NCBI GenBank assembly: GCA_963662155.1 | Contig: OY759265.1 | Location: 61,562,024-61,626,023 of the forward strand | Direction: 5' to 3' | DNA from: Lamellibrachia columna | Lineage: Eukaryota > Annelida > Polychaeta > Sabellida > Siboglinidae | Length of the DNA stretch: 64,000 bases | In this document: positions 17,552-29,930 of the stretch, piece after piece | Layout of the letters: every line of letters starts with the position of its first letter | Position numbering within the stretch: position 1 is the first letter of the stretch | Position numbers and translations under genes: made by a program | The notes under the pieces: model-generated | The model's database searches: none | What the model saw: only the letters and a program-made list of their open reading frames with translations | Told to the model about the DNA's origin: nothing

Positions 17552-17986
17552 CCGCGCAAAGCAAGACATGAACAAACATCAGCGTGTACCAGAGACCACG
17601 TGCTGCATGGCACGAACGAGTGTCTGTTCACAACAACGATGTCACTGACGTGCCAGAACACGCAGATATGTATTCCTGAGAAACAATAGTTAACCGACGT
17701 GGCACGAAGACCCAGACTGCTTTGCGCTGCATCAAAAATATGCTTCGCTTTTACCGCAAACGGTGGGGAAATCTCTAATATCAATGATTAAGCATATGCT
17801 AATGATCCTGTTCAAAGCACAACCAGTTACGGGACGTTTTATGTATTTGTTTAACAACACGTAAACGAACATTTCTTATTGCTGATTCTAGAATGGACAT
17901 AATGCAGCGCCACGCTACAAACAGCGCCACCAGTTAACTAGAAATGCGCCACCAGCCAACAATGTGCCTTATATACTATCACTATA
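17552..17986. other. Intergenic or 3'UTR, nothing recognised
   Basis: No AATAAA is apparent soon after the 17551 stop. No other feature is seen. Confidence 0.35.
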
Positions 17987-18125
17987 CAGGCCCGACCTCA
18001 CGGTTCTAAAAAATGCGGTTCGAGCGTACACTGCCGAGGATTTCAGGAATAATTTCAGATTTTTTTACAGTTAAAAAAATTCCCTCAAAGGGGGTTTCGT
18101 TCGAAACCCCCATGAGGACGGGCAT
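17987..18125 (+). mobile_element. Small MITE family M2, copy 2
   Basis: Starts caggcccgacctcacgg and ends catgaggacgggcat. These are inverted termini matching copy 1 (7283-7450), with the same internal ggttcgagcgtaca and cgttcgaaaccccc blocks. Confidence 0.65.
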
Positions 18126-19016
18126 CATATAGTAGAGTTAAATTCAGACCCATGCACCAGTCTTGTAGCACCAGATCAGACATTTACCTGTATAAGCAGA
18201 ATGCCTTGTAAGAGTGTTTTCCGGTTACATTGTATAATGGTTGCGATGTTGGATAGTGAAAATAAACTACATTCCACGAAGTGTTGTGGCAGATGTGTTA
18301 CACTGCCTGTCGTTACTGTCTAGCAGTGGCCATGCGTGTTGCTTATCAACGAAAGTAAAGTTGATCTCAGTTTGGCTGCACCACTGTGGTGTACGATACA
18401 CCCCGCTGTACGTGCTGTCCACGTTAATTCAATACCATGGTACCACACACAATGACTAACGTACGAACAAACATGAGCAATTCAAATGCCGAAAACGTGG
18501 GCAAAATTAGTTACACATATTTAACTAAAGTGGCAAGTGACAACTCTTCAAAATGCTTGGTTTTAATAGTATCATTAATACATATCTCCGTTGAGACAAC
18601 ACCATTCCAGTTTGCTGTTTTCTATTATCGCCACATTAATGTGTCATAAGTTTTATTAAGTATCCTGTAATCATATTATCTTCTGTTAGCACGGCTTATT
18701 CAGTGGTGTCGTGTGTATAAGATTAGTAAAAGTATACCCCAGTCGGGTCAGGACACGTCATCCTGCAATTACACAGTGGCATACTGCCAAAGACCGATAT
18801 TACTCGGTCTTTGATACGGATAAAGCGGTCGGGCATAGACGGCAAGTTCACATCTGATGCCATGTTAGATCACATAGATAATTACCGTATTACAATAAAG
18901 GTATTACATTAAAGTATCACTCGTAAAGGGGGGCCAACGGGAGGAGGGGGAGGCAAGCCTAGTCAGCCATTAGTTTATACCATGCTACCATGTAGGTTAC
19001 ATTTGAAAAAAAATAA
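18126..19016. other. Intergenic, nothing recognised
   Basis: No supported gene. Short frames only. Confidence 0.4.
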
Positions 19017-22000
19017 ACCAAGGGGAGGGCCTACATACATAAACCAGGGGAGGGCCTATATACATAAACCAGGGGAGGGCCTACATACATAAACCAGGGG
19101 GAGGGCCTACATACATAAACCAGGGGGAGGGCCTACATACATAAACCAGGGGAGGGCCTACATACATACATAAACCAGGGGAGGGCCTACATACATAAAC
19201 CAGGGGGAGGGCCTACATACATAAACCAGGGGGAGGGCCTACATACATAAACCAGGGGAGGGCCTACATACATAAACCAGGGGAAGGGTCTACATACATA
19301 AACCAGGGGAGGGCCTACATACATAAACCAGGGGGAGGGCCTACATGCATAAACCAGGGGAGGACCTATATACATAAACCAGGGGGAGGGCCTACATACA
19401 TAAACCAGGGGAGGGCCTACATACATAAACCAGGGGGAGGGCCTACATACATAAACCAGGGAAGGGCCTACATACATAAACCAGGGGGAGGGCCTACATA
19501 CATAAACCAGGGGGAGGGTCTACATACATAAACCAGGGGAGGGCCTACATACATAAACCAGGGGGAGGGCCTACATGCATAAACCAGGGGAGGACCTATA
19601 TACATAAACCAGGGGGAGGGCCTACATACATAAACCAGGGGAGGGCCTACATACATAAACCAGGGGGAGGGCCTACATACATAAACCAGGGGAGGGCCTA
19701 CATACATAAACCAGGGGAGGGCCTACATACATAAACCAGGGGGAGGGCCTACATACATAAACCAGGGGGAGGGCCTACATACATAAACCAGGGGAGGGCC
19801 TACATACATAAACCAGGGGGAGGGTCTACATACATAAACCAGGGGAAGGGTCTACATACATAAACCAGGGGAGGGCTTACATACATAAACCAGGGGGAGG
19901 GCCTACATACATAAACCAGGGGGAGGGCCTACATACATAAACCAGGGGGAGGGCCTACATACATAAACCAGGGGAAGGGTCTACATACATAAACCAGGGG
20001 GAGGGTCTACATACATAAACCGGGGGAAGGGTCTACATACATAAACCAGGGGGAGGGCCTACATACATAAACCAGGGGGAGGGCCTACATACATAAACCA
20101 GGGGAAGGGTCTACATACATAAACCAGGGGAGGGCCTACATACATAAACCAGGGGGAGGGCCTACATGCATAAACCAGGGGAGGACCTATATACATAAAC
20201 CAGGGGGAGGGCCTACATACATAAACCAGGGGAGGGCCTACATACATAAACCAGGGGGAGGGCCTACATACATAAACCAGGGGGAGGGCCTACATACATA
20301 AACCAGGGGAGGGCCTACATACATAAAACAGGGGAAGGGTCTACATACATAAACCAGGGGAGGGCCTACATACATAAACCAGGGGGAGGGCCTACATGCA
20401 TAAACCAGGGGAGGACCTATATACATAAACCAGGGGGAGGGCCTACATACATAAACCAGGGGAGGGCCTACATACATAAACCAGGGGGAGGGCCTACATA
20501 CATAAACCAGGGGAGGGCCTACATACATAAACCAGGGGGAGGGCCTACATACATAAACCAGGGGGAGGGCCTACATACATAAACCAGGGGGAGGGCCTAC
20601 ATACATAAACCAGGGGAGGGCCTATATACATAAACCAGGGGGAGGGCCTACATACATAAACCAGGGGGAGGGCCTACAAACATAAACCAGGGGGAGGGCC
20701 TACATACATAAACGAGGGGGAGGGCCTACATACATAAACGAGGGGGAGGGCCTACATACATAAACCAGGGGAGGGCCTACATACATAAACCAGGGGGAGG
20801 GCCTACACACATAAACCAGGGGAGGGCCTATATACATAAACCAGGGGAGGGCCTACATAGATAAACCAGGGGAGGGCCTATATACATAAACCAGGGGGAG
20901 GGCCTACATGCATAAACCAGGGGAGGACCTATATACATAAACCAGGGGGAGGGCCTACATACATAAACCAGGGGAGGGCCTACATACATAAACCAGGGGG
21001 AGGGCCTACATACATAAACCAGGGGAGGGCCTACATACATAAACCAGGGGAGGGCCTACATACATAAACCAGGGGGAGGGCCTACATACATAAACCAGGG
21101 GGAGGGCCTACATACATAAACCAGGGGAGGGCCTACATACATAAACAAGGGGGAGGGTCTACATACATAAACCAGGGGAAGGGTCTACATACATAAACCA
21201 GGGGAGGGCCTACATACATAAACCAGGGGGAGGGCCTACATACATAAACCAGGGGAAGGGCCTACATACATAAACCAGGGGGAGGGCCTACATACATAAA
21301 CCAGGGGAGGGCCTATATACATAAACCAGGGGGAGGGCCTACATACATAAACCAGGGGGAGGGCCTACAAACATAAACGAGGGGGAGGGCCTACATACAT
21401 AAACGAGGGGGAGGGCCTACATACATAAACGAGGGGGAGGGCCTACATACATAAACCAGGGGAGGGCCTACATACATAAACCAGGGGGAGGGCCTACACA
21501 CATAAACCAGGGGAGGGCCTATATACATAAACCAGGGGAGGGCCTATATAGATAAACCAGGGGAGGGCCTACATACATAAACCAGGGGGAGGGCCTACAT
21601 ACATAAACCAGGGGAGGGCCTACATACATAAACCAGGGGGAGGGCCTACATGCATAAACCAGGGGAGGACCTATATACATAAACCAGGGGGAGGGCCTAC
21701 ATACATAAACCAGGGGAGGGCCTACATACATAAACCAGGGGGAGGGCCTACATACATAAACCAGGGGGAGGGCCTACATACATAAACCAGGGGAGGGCCT
21801 ACATACATAAACCAGGGGAAGGGTCTACATACATAAACCAGGGGAGGGCCTACATACATAAACCAGGGGGAGGGCCTACATGCATAAACCAGGGGAGGAC
21901 CTATATACATAAACCAGGGGGAGGGCCTACATACATAAACCAGGGGAGGGCCTACATACATAAACCAGGGGGAGGGCCTACATACATAAACCAGGGGAGG

Positions 22001-22935
22001 GCCTACATACATACATAAACCAGGGGAGGGCCTACATACATAAACCAGGGGGAGGGCCTACATACATAAACCAGGGGGAGGGCCTACATACATAAACCAG
22101 GGGAGGGCCTACATACATAAACCAGGGGGAGGGCCTACATACATAAACCAGGGGGAGGGCCTACATACATAAACCAGGGGAGGGCCTACATACATAAACC
22201 AGGGGGAGGGCCTACATGCATAAACCAGGGGAGGACCTATATACATAAACCAGGGGGAGGGCCTACATACATAAACCAGGGGAGGGCCTACATACATAAA
22301 CCAGGGGGAGGGCCTACATACATAAACCAGGGAAGGGCCTATATACATAAACCAGGGGAGGGCCTACATACATAAACCAGGGGAGGGCCTACATACATAA
22401 ACCAGGGGGAGGGCCTACATACATAAACCAGGGGAGGACCTATATACATAAACCAGGGGAGGGCCTACATACATAAACCAGGGGGAGGGCCTACATACAT
22501 AAACCAGGGGGAGGGCCTACATACATAAACCAGGGGGAGGGCCTACATACATAAACCAGGGGAGGGCCTATATACATAAACCAGGGGGAGGGCCTACATA
22601 CATAAACCAGGGGGAGGGCCTACAAACATAAACCAGGGGGAGGGCCTACATACATAAACGAGGGGGAGGGCCTACATACATAAACGAGGGGGAGGGCCTA
22701 CATACATAAACCAGGGGAGGGCCTACATACATAAACCAGGGGGAGGGCCTACACACATAAACCAGGGGAGGGCCTATATACATAAACCAGGGGAGGGCCT
22801 ACATAGATAAACCAGGGGAGGGCCTACATACATAAACCAGGGGGAGGGCCTACATGCATAAACCAGGGGAGGGCCTATATACATAAACCAGGGGAGGGCC
22901 TACATACATAAACCAGGGGAAGGGTCTACATAGCC
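19017..22935. repeat. 25/26-bp minisatellite, about 154 copies, with higher-order repeats
   Basis: The unit is acataaaccagggg(g)agg followed by gcctacat. It alternates between 25 and 26 bp according to four or five G in the run. Marker variants recur at fixed spacing. A ctacatgcat variant occurs at 19341/19571, 20162/20392 and 21646/21876, each pair 230 bp apart. A block with ctacaaacat, two aaacgag units and a tacacacat unit occurs three times (from about 20674, 21365 and 22620). This is higher-order structure from repeated unequal exchange. It is G-rich on the + strand. Frames across it are artefacts. Confidence 0.97.
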
Positions 22936-24471
22936 ACTGGCAACATAGATCATTCATCTTTGTGTAATATATATTGGTCAGAACAGAATATGCAAATATT
23001 GCTAAGAACCTCATACATTGTTTAAACAAAATGTCAATGTATTATAAAAATTAACATCGATTGGATGCAAAAAAATCATTTTCAATTAAACAGTGACCAT
23101 AACCGAACACAAGCCACACTGTTTCGTAATGCACCGTAAAGCAGACACATTTTTGAAGAGTTTCCTATTTGTTTATATTATTTCGTTTTTAGTCTTATTC
23201 GTGCACGGGTTTCATGAAACGCTTAAATTATAAAAACGTCATTGAAACCATATTTCAAAGATACCTATTCGAATAATACGATAACTTGCAGTGTATCTGA
23301 CACGCTGTTTTCGAAATTTCAGCAGTAGTTTCCAGGAAGCTAGTGCGATTCTTTTCGCACTGACCTTTATTTGTTCCCCCACATCGCACGTCCGTCCTCG
23401 GGTGTTGAGAGAATTTCACACCACAATTAGTAAACATTCACCAATTGCAGGTACAAAAACAGGAACTGCCGATTGTTGTTATCATAAAGTCGTGTTATAT
23501 AGTATAAACTTTATTAAACTATATTCTAACGTCTTGGTGTGTTTTAATGAACCACAATTAAAAGAATATCATTTTACCATAAATTGTTTATGGATCCCGA
23601 CCGTGTCATTCAGCATGCAATACAAAGTGACATTCGACTCATTCATATTACACAGATCACGCTTTTCTCGAGTCATGCATCCTCTTTCTGTCTGCCGGCT
23701 TTGCTCGTGTAATACTGTATTAGTATAAAACACAGGAGTGAAAAGTGAAGGACCGAGTGCTGCTGAAGGATGTATTCTCATTGCTACAGCCGCAGAATAC
23801 AGTACATCAAACTTATTTAAACGGCACAGTTCATAGCTAATGTACTATCTCAAATAGCAGAGCACTGCCTCTCCTAGTCAGGGATCTTACGTTCTCAAAG
23901 ACGTCGCATGGAAACTGTATTGCGCTCATTAATCTCGCGCCTACGTTTCTGAGAAGCTGTTCAGCAGAAACAGGCTTGCCACGTACTGGGTTCACTTTAC
24001 GGGAGTCAACATGACATGTACTATTGGGTGGATGTAAAATATGCCACAGACGCGTTGTCAATCACGCTCCTCGCGTTAATCTTAGGAGCGCTACGGTTAT
24101 AAAAACCGACAACAAGAGGTCACAGCTGATTATTTTGTTATCGTATATAGGTGATGATTAAATAGCCACCTGTATGTGCGTAGATATGGAATATTCCACA
24201 GAAATTGTACGGCTGTACGTGATCCAAAGGCGTCATTGAGAAAATGTTGTTTGTTGTCTAAACAGTTCTTTTTATTTAAGCTTACCGTTGAAGATTCCAC
24301 AGATAGCAGAACGTGTATAACTTGCACAACAATCCTCACAGTTGTGAGATTACCCTGGAGACTTGTGTGTCTTTGCCAGGCTTCCATAGAACATATATAG
24401 GACAGCCATGCAATATTCATATTAACACATCAAATATGCACCTAAATAAACCCACTCAACACAAATATATA
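22936..24471. other. Downstream of NME6, nothing recognised
   Basis: The 145-codon plus-strand frame at 23291-23728 lacks an ATG-supported start and any domain. No repeat array is seen. Confidence 0.4.
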
Positions 24472-24477
24472 TTTATT
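24472..24477 (-). terminator. Poly(A) signal of NME6
   Basis: AATAAA on the minus strand, about 25 nt after the NME6 stop codon. Confidence 0.7.
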
Positions 24478-24501
24478 AACCTACAAACTATACTGTTATC
24501 T

Positions 24502-27500
24502 TCACGTGCCGAGTTGTACGGTCGCACCGGGTTGTCTTGGTCGGTGTTCCCATCTGATCTCGTCAAAGTCGACGTGTCCATTCTGGAAGTGTTCCTCGTC
24601 TGTGGAGTACCAGTGAGCTATATCAAACAGTGGGAAGAAGAAGGCTATCTCCCTTGCAGCAGTTGTCTCTGAATCTGAAGTGAAGATAACGCAACATGTT
24701 TTATTTGTACACTGTACAAAGAAACGTAGTTAATATGCTAGGGAACAGCTGTGGCATCGAGTGCAAGGACAACCATCATATCTAACACGAACTAATCAAC
24801 CATTCATGAAGATATTGACATGGTGGAATCATCAACTCTACTGTGAACAAGTTACTCTCTTCCCGGAATCAACAACAGCCCTGTTGTCACACACGGCCGG
24901 GAAAATAATGATGTGACACACAGCGACATTAGCAACTGCATGTGATTTGCCAGCTCTGTTGTAATTACTGGCTCTGCTGTAATTACTGAAGTTAATAAAG
25001 GACGGCAGACGCCAGTGAACAACACATATCTGACTCGTCTATTGACACACATCTAATGACACATTATCGCGATGGTGATTACCTGTGCAAGTTGAATATC
25101 AGAGTGCAATGCTGTTGACAACACAACTGTCTAATTTTCTGACATGTCATGAGACCAATTAGAGACAGGACCGCATTACATACCTGAGCCGTGCATGGAG
25201 TTCCTTGTGTCCGTCAGGCCAAACCTACCTCGGAGTGAGTTCGGGCATTCGTATACAGTTCTGGAACAAAACAGCAACAGGTAGTAATGACAACAGCTAC
25301 AAAAAGTGATTTGTACCACCTTACCTGTGAGTCGTCGTGTTAATTCCAAACTGAGATTAAATGTTGTGCCGAATTTGAAGGTAACTTGTGGAAATGAAAA
25401 CATAAACAACTGAAAAGAAAACACAAGGAAGAATTCCATTTTAAACTTTACAAAATAAGCAGGACAGTGATACCTTGGCTAACTTTGTGTATAAAATAAC
25501 GTTATTCTTTCCCAGAAATGTGTCCTGGTTATTGTCATTTTTCCACCCAAGACAACCATAATATATGTATTGATTAAATGAGTGAAATTCAGGAGAAAAA
25601 ACAATTGGCAACATCCTCTTAGCACAAGTGACCATAGAAACAATTACGACTCACTTGAACACTTTGGTGGGCCCCATCAACTGTCTCCAATGCCGGATCG
25701 CATCATCCCTGGCCAAGATGTGAGCTGAGATTGGACCACTACAAGAAGCCATGCACAATGTAAGCTCCTTGCTGAATACAACCAACAAAGATTAATGATT
25801 AACTATTGTATCGCCACTGCATCATCCAATGGGTAGTTTCATCAGTAACAGACTTAAATCATTTATGTATAAGGTAAGTAAAAATGAAGATAACATACCC
25901 CCCTGTCTAACCCCAATATTCACAGAGAAGCAGTTGGAGAGTTCCGAACCCCAATGGGGATAACATACCCCGCTGTCTAACCCCAATATTCACAGAGAAA
26001 AAGTTGGAGGGTACCAAACCCCATTTAACACACAGTCTGACTATAGTACCACTGACATATCACTTTAATTAAATATTTGGATACTCCAAGTTTAAGTAAC
26101 TTTAAAAATAACTTTATGTGATTCACCCCGTCAAATGCCTTGGAGGCAAGGTAGTCAACATGCATACATGACCCATGTTTAAGATAAAGAGCTCCTTCAA
26201 CACAAATACACACATTTCTCTCCCATGTTTAGGTTTGAACCCAAATTGGTTACATGTAGTTTGTAGATGACTTTGCAACCGATTATACAGTATTTTTCCA
26301 CTGCTTTAGTGAATACATTAGACAAGACATATCGATGCATAGTTATTTATGCCACCAACACATTTATTTTTATCCTTCAATGACATACTTTAGCATAGTT
26401 TTCGGTATGTAACCATGTATGAATATGGCATACATTAATACAGCTGAAAATACTGGCAGCTTTTGATCAGCCAACTTCATGTGCTCACTGTTATGGGTCC
26501 AAACCAGGGGACTTACTATAAGATAAGCCTTCGATAATTTAACAAATTTCGTTAACATTCACCCTCACACATTGGTCAAAAACTTAATGTTCCTTACATA
26601 GATCAGAATGTAATTCCTTGTTGCAACTCCTAACCACATTAAGGATCTGGCTAGATAGTGTTCTTGCCACATACCACTTATGTTTTGACTGCCATGTTCA
26701 TTACCCACAACGTTAGGCAATTTAACATTACTGTTTGAGGAGTTTCTGATTTCCCTCCAGAAATCCCTATAATTTTTTTCACTCATTCTACCACCAATTA
26801 TATCCGCAATAATGGACTTTTTTGTTCTTGCATTCTCTAAGCGCATGTTTGAAGTTAGACCGAGCCTGTTGCGAAACATCATAAACAACACCCAGTCTAC
26901 GTTTGCCACAGTCTGTCCATGGCATGCATCTCTAGCTATGCTATTTGGCTGTGCAACATTTTCACAGATACTATATTAACAATGTTTGTGTTATTACAGC
27001 TACAAACAGACAGAGACACCTGTTGTCATTGCTGTTGCAGCAAGCAGGTAGAGCAAACATGCAGCAGCTGCTTAGATGACAAGCAAGATACAAACACATG
27101 CACGCACGCACGCACGCACACACACACCTCCAACATTAATTGATATCCAATCCTTAATTCTGGAGCACCATCATTCTGTCCACTGCATGCACTAAAAAAT
27201 TAATCTGTAGAAATGTCTGCATTACACCTGCCTAATTGTATCTTAGTTCTGCATCTGTCTGGACAATAATCAAACCTACAGGAGCAGATATTGTCAAAGG
27301 GAATGTCAAATTGTCAAAGGGAATGCACACAGGTTTGACATCACATCTCAAGATAAGATAAGGTAAGAAGTACATTTGTATATCGTATAAATCAAGATAA
27401 ATTCATACGGAGGCGCTTAAAATACATTTATATTCACAACATTAATAAGTTATACATAGAAGATAATTATTAAAGATATATGATAATAAATAAGTTAAAA

Positions 27501-29650
27501 CATGGTGTAAAATTTATATAAAACATGAAAGATAATAACAAAAAATTAATATTAAATATAATTAAGTATTGAAAAAAAAAAAACTTAAATAAATAAGTGG
27601 TGCTTATGATGCGTATGCAACAAGGCAAGTGATTGTCTTTATCTCACTTTGAAGTGCATTCCACATTCGTGCAGCAGAAACCAAGAAAGTTCTATTGCCG
27701 TATCGGCTACGAGATGGCGGCCCATACAAGTCATTGTTTGTAGCCAAATGCAATACTCGAGTAGCTCATTGTTCGCGGAATAGGTCAGTTATGTAAGCTG
27801 GTGCCAGTCTGTGTTGATCACGAAACGTCAGTAGCAGAACTGCGTAATGAATGCATTGCTTCACGGGAAGCCAATGCATTTTCTTGAGTACTGGTGTGAT
27901 TTGGTCCCATCTGTGGCAGCGGACCACCAGCTGAGCAGCATTTTGCAGGGATGCCGTGTAGGAGACAGTTCACATAATCAATTCTCGATATGACGAATGA
28001 GTACATCAGATGGACTGCAGCTTTCTGTGTTAGGCACGATTGGATCGACGCAATGGGACTTGGCGTTATGTCACGGTCGCCGATTTTGATGACATTTTAT
28101 GGCCGAGTCAATATCAATGGCATTAATGACAAGTTAGTTGTAGACGGAAGTAGAATGACAGGAAGTTAGAGAAATATTACTAAACATCGTCCTTTGTATT
28201 GCAATCCATATCAGTAGAAAACTACATTATTTGTGTCATCTTCACTCAGAACACACTATTCTAATACCATGTGATGCAGCATTCTACTGGCAATAAAAGT
28301 TGGGTGAGTGGGTTAATGCAGAATCTCAGCAAGGTTTACCTGGACATAAAGCTGACAAGTCTGTTGTAAAAGAATCGACCTGCAAATGCAACAAAACATA
28401 TTAGATGCTGGGAAAATAAGACATGTCTTGTCTATTGGACAATTTCACAAAAATTTACAACATTTGCAAACAAATCTACTTGCACACAACACAAGGATAA
28501 GATTTTCAACTTGTCCTCATACAAAATGCCTTGGAATACCATATATTTTAAATAACATATACAGTGTATTTAAAACTGAATGTGATATACCACACCATAC
28601 CACACCACACCATACCACACCATACACGGTCAACATATTCTTGAGAGTTAAATAACATAATTAAGTTTTACTGCACTTTACATCATGTTAACATCTTAGC
28701 ATATGTTTTAAAACAAGTACTGCATACAGTACAATGACAAGTGGAGGCACTGACATTACACACCTCCTTGTATTAGAGCCCAACCTCTATTATGTGTTAA
28801 AACAAGTACTGCATACAGTACAATGACAAGTGGAGGCACTGACATTACACACCTCCTTGTATTAGAGCCCAACCTCTATTATGCATTGTACAAGATTAAA
28901 AAGAAATGTATAAAGTTGGAATTAAAATGTTTTTTGGACAATGAAACAAATAACTTCATTTTACTTTAATTTAGTTGAAACTCTACATCACAAATATTAC
29001 AGCAACTCCACATTTACCAACCATCCATAAAATCAAGAGATGGCTACCTGTTACTGCTCACCTTTGTGTTCCTCGTAAAATTCCTCTGCCCTCCGTCTAT
29101 TCAGTCGCAAATATCTTGACTGCACAAACAAGAAACCAGTCTTCAAAATAGTTTCTTTGATTTCCTGAAACATAAAATTAATAACGAATTGAAATAAGTT
29201 GATGTCAGAATCCCCCGAAATCACATGATCAAAGTGTTAAGATTGGCAACGGTTAATTAATAATTGTGACTCATCTCAAAGGCCAGCATGAGTACTGTAC
29301 TGCAATCGAAGAGTCGTATTCCAAAACATACTCAGTCCATTTTTACCATTTTTGAGTAAACAACAAAAGAAAAATAGCACTACTTAAATTTGTGTTTTAT
29401 GGTATTACTTTATAAGCATATACGTAAATACCCTCTATTATATGCCTGATGAAAACAAATCCATTTGCCAAAATAAGGTAATTATAATTTAAATAAATAA
29501 GCATTTTTTTAAAAGGCTAAATCCATGGACTGAGCCTGTTTTTAAAAACATAATTCAACTTGGATTGTTTTGAAGTATTACATATAATTCTTATAGAGCA
29601 CAGACTAACATGACTTACTTTAACAGATTTTCTAGGAAATACTTCCAGAG
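24502..29650 (-). CDS. NME6: Nucleoside diphosphate kinase 6-like (NME6), five exons found, N-terminus missing
   Basis: Exons in transcript order: complement(29619-29650), (29062-29164), (25655-25771), (25184-25260), (24502-24674). All have GT-AG borders. The third to fourth and fourth to fifth joins are phase-consistent. Visible NDPK features: ILKTGFLFVQSRYLRL (beta2 strand), FYEEHKG, then MASCSGPISAHILARDDAIR, WRQLMGPT, and SLRGRFGLTDTRNSMHGSD carrying the catalytic histidine, then AAREIAFFFP. The spacing and the LRGxFGLTDTRN form are those of NME6, a family tied in animals to mitochondrial nucleotide supply; other NDPKs transfer the gamma phosphate through this histidine. Odd points: two extra residues (CS) before the GP of the usual MASGP; about five residues equivalent to GRFFY are missing between exons 29062 and 25771, and the phases there differ (1 versus 2), so a small exon is unfound; the exon with the IKPD motif is also not found. 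Decayed LINEs sit in the long intron. Confidence 0.88.
25880..26910 (-). pseudogene. Decayed LINE reverse transcriptase (NME6 intron)
   Basis: Broken minus-strand frames align in order with a LINE ORF2: a pre-RT linker (YRDFWREIRN, then WQEHYLARS, about 26650-26780), a finger region (LADQKLPVFSAVLMYAIFIH near 26450), QFGFKPKHGRE (about 26230), SKAFDGVNHIKLFLKLLKLG (about 26110-26150), and GVRQGGML (about 25900). Stops and frame changes separate the pieces, so it is dead. A 64-bp segment around the RQGG motif is duplicated in tandem (about 25890-26020). It is a different LINE lineage from the intact CR1 at 44 kb. Confidence 0.85.
27104..27128. repeat. Short (CGCA)n(CA)n microsatellite
   Basis: A brief acgc/cgca run followed by ca repeats. 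Confidence 0.85.
27600..28080 (-). pseudogene. Decayed LINE, C-terminal region of ORF2
   Basis: Minus-strand fragments show the post-RT part of a LINE ORF2: FVISRIDYVNCLLHGIP (about 27950-28000), then frame-shifted pieces equivalent to the usual HWLPV block, LAPAYITDLF (about 27785-27815), NNDLYGPPSRSRYG (about 27700-27740) and ARMWNALQSEIK (about 27640-27680). Several stops and shifts are present. An AT-rich tail extends to about 27370. It lies in the NME6 intron. Confidence 0.8.
28567..28627. repeat. (ACCAC/ACCAT)n short tandem repeat
   Basis: Pentanucleotide units ccaca and ccata alternate over about 60 bp. Confidence 0.9.
28710..28888. repeat. 89-bp perfect tandem duplication
   Basis: The segment beginning aacaagtactgcatacagta at 28712 is repeated at 28801 with essentially no differences, so the duplication is recent. 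It lies in the NME6 intron. Confidence 0.95.
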
Positions 29651-29815
29651 CTGGATCTGCTGTGGGATTGGTTGGGTCTGTAGCGCATGGAGTCAGTTAG
29701 TGAGTGAGGTGGACGGGGTGAAGTATGGGTGGTGAGTGTTAGTTCCGGCTTGAATTGGTGGAGGTGGGGTGAAGAGTTTGTGTGCGAAAATGAGTGGGGA
29801 CAGGTATATACCTCC

Positions 29816-29930
29816 ATCTGGGGTTGTGTGGGGTAGGAGGAGGCTGGGGTTGTGTGGGGTAGGAGGAAGCTGGAGGTGTGTGGGGTAGGAAGAGGCTGGG
29901 GTTGTGTGGGGTAGGAGGGGGATTGGGTGG
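29816..29930. repeat. 26-bp G-rich minisatellite, about 4 copies
   Basis: Units of ctggggttgtgtggggtagg plus aggagg. The Pro/Ser/Thr-rich minus-strand frames here derive from this array. Confidence 0.9.

Noticed and set aside
19187..22348. Series of 60-96-codon minus-strand ORFs starting MYVGPP or MYIGP
   Set aside because: Frames through the 25/26-bp array. They break whenever the unit length changes.
23291..23728. 145-codon plus-strand ORF
   Set aside because: No ATG at its beginning, no domain, no splice context, AT-rich. Chance frame.
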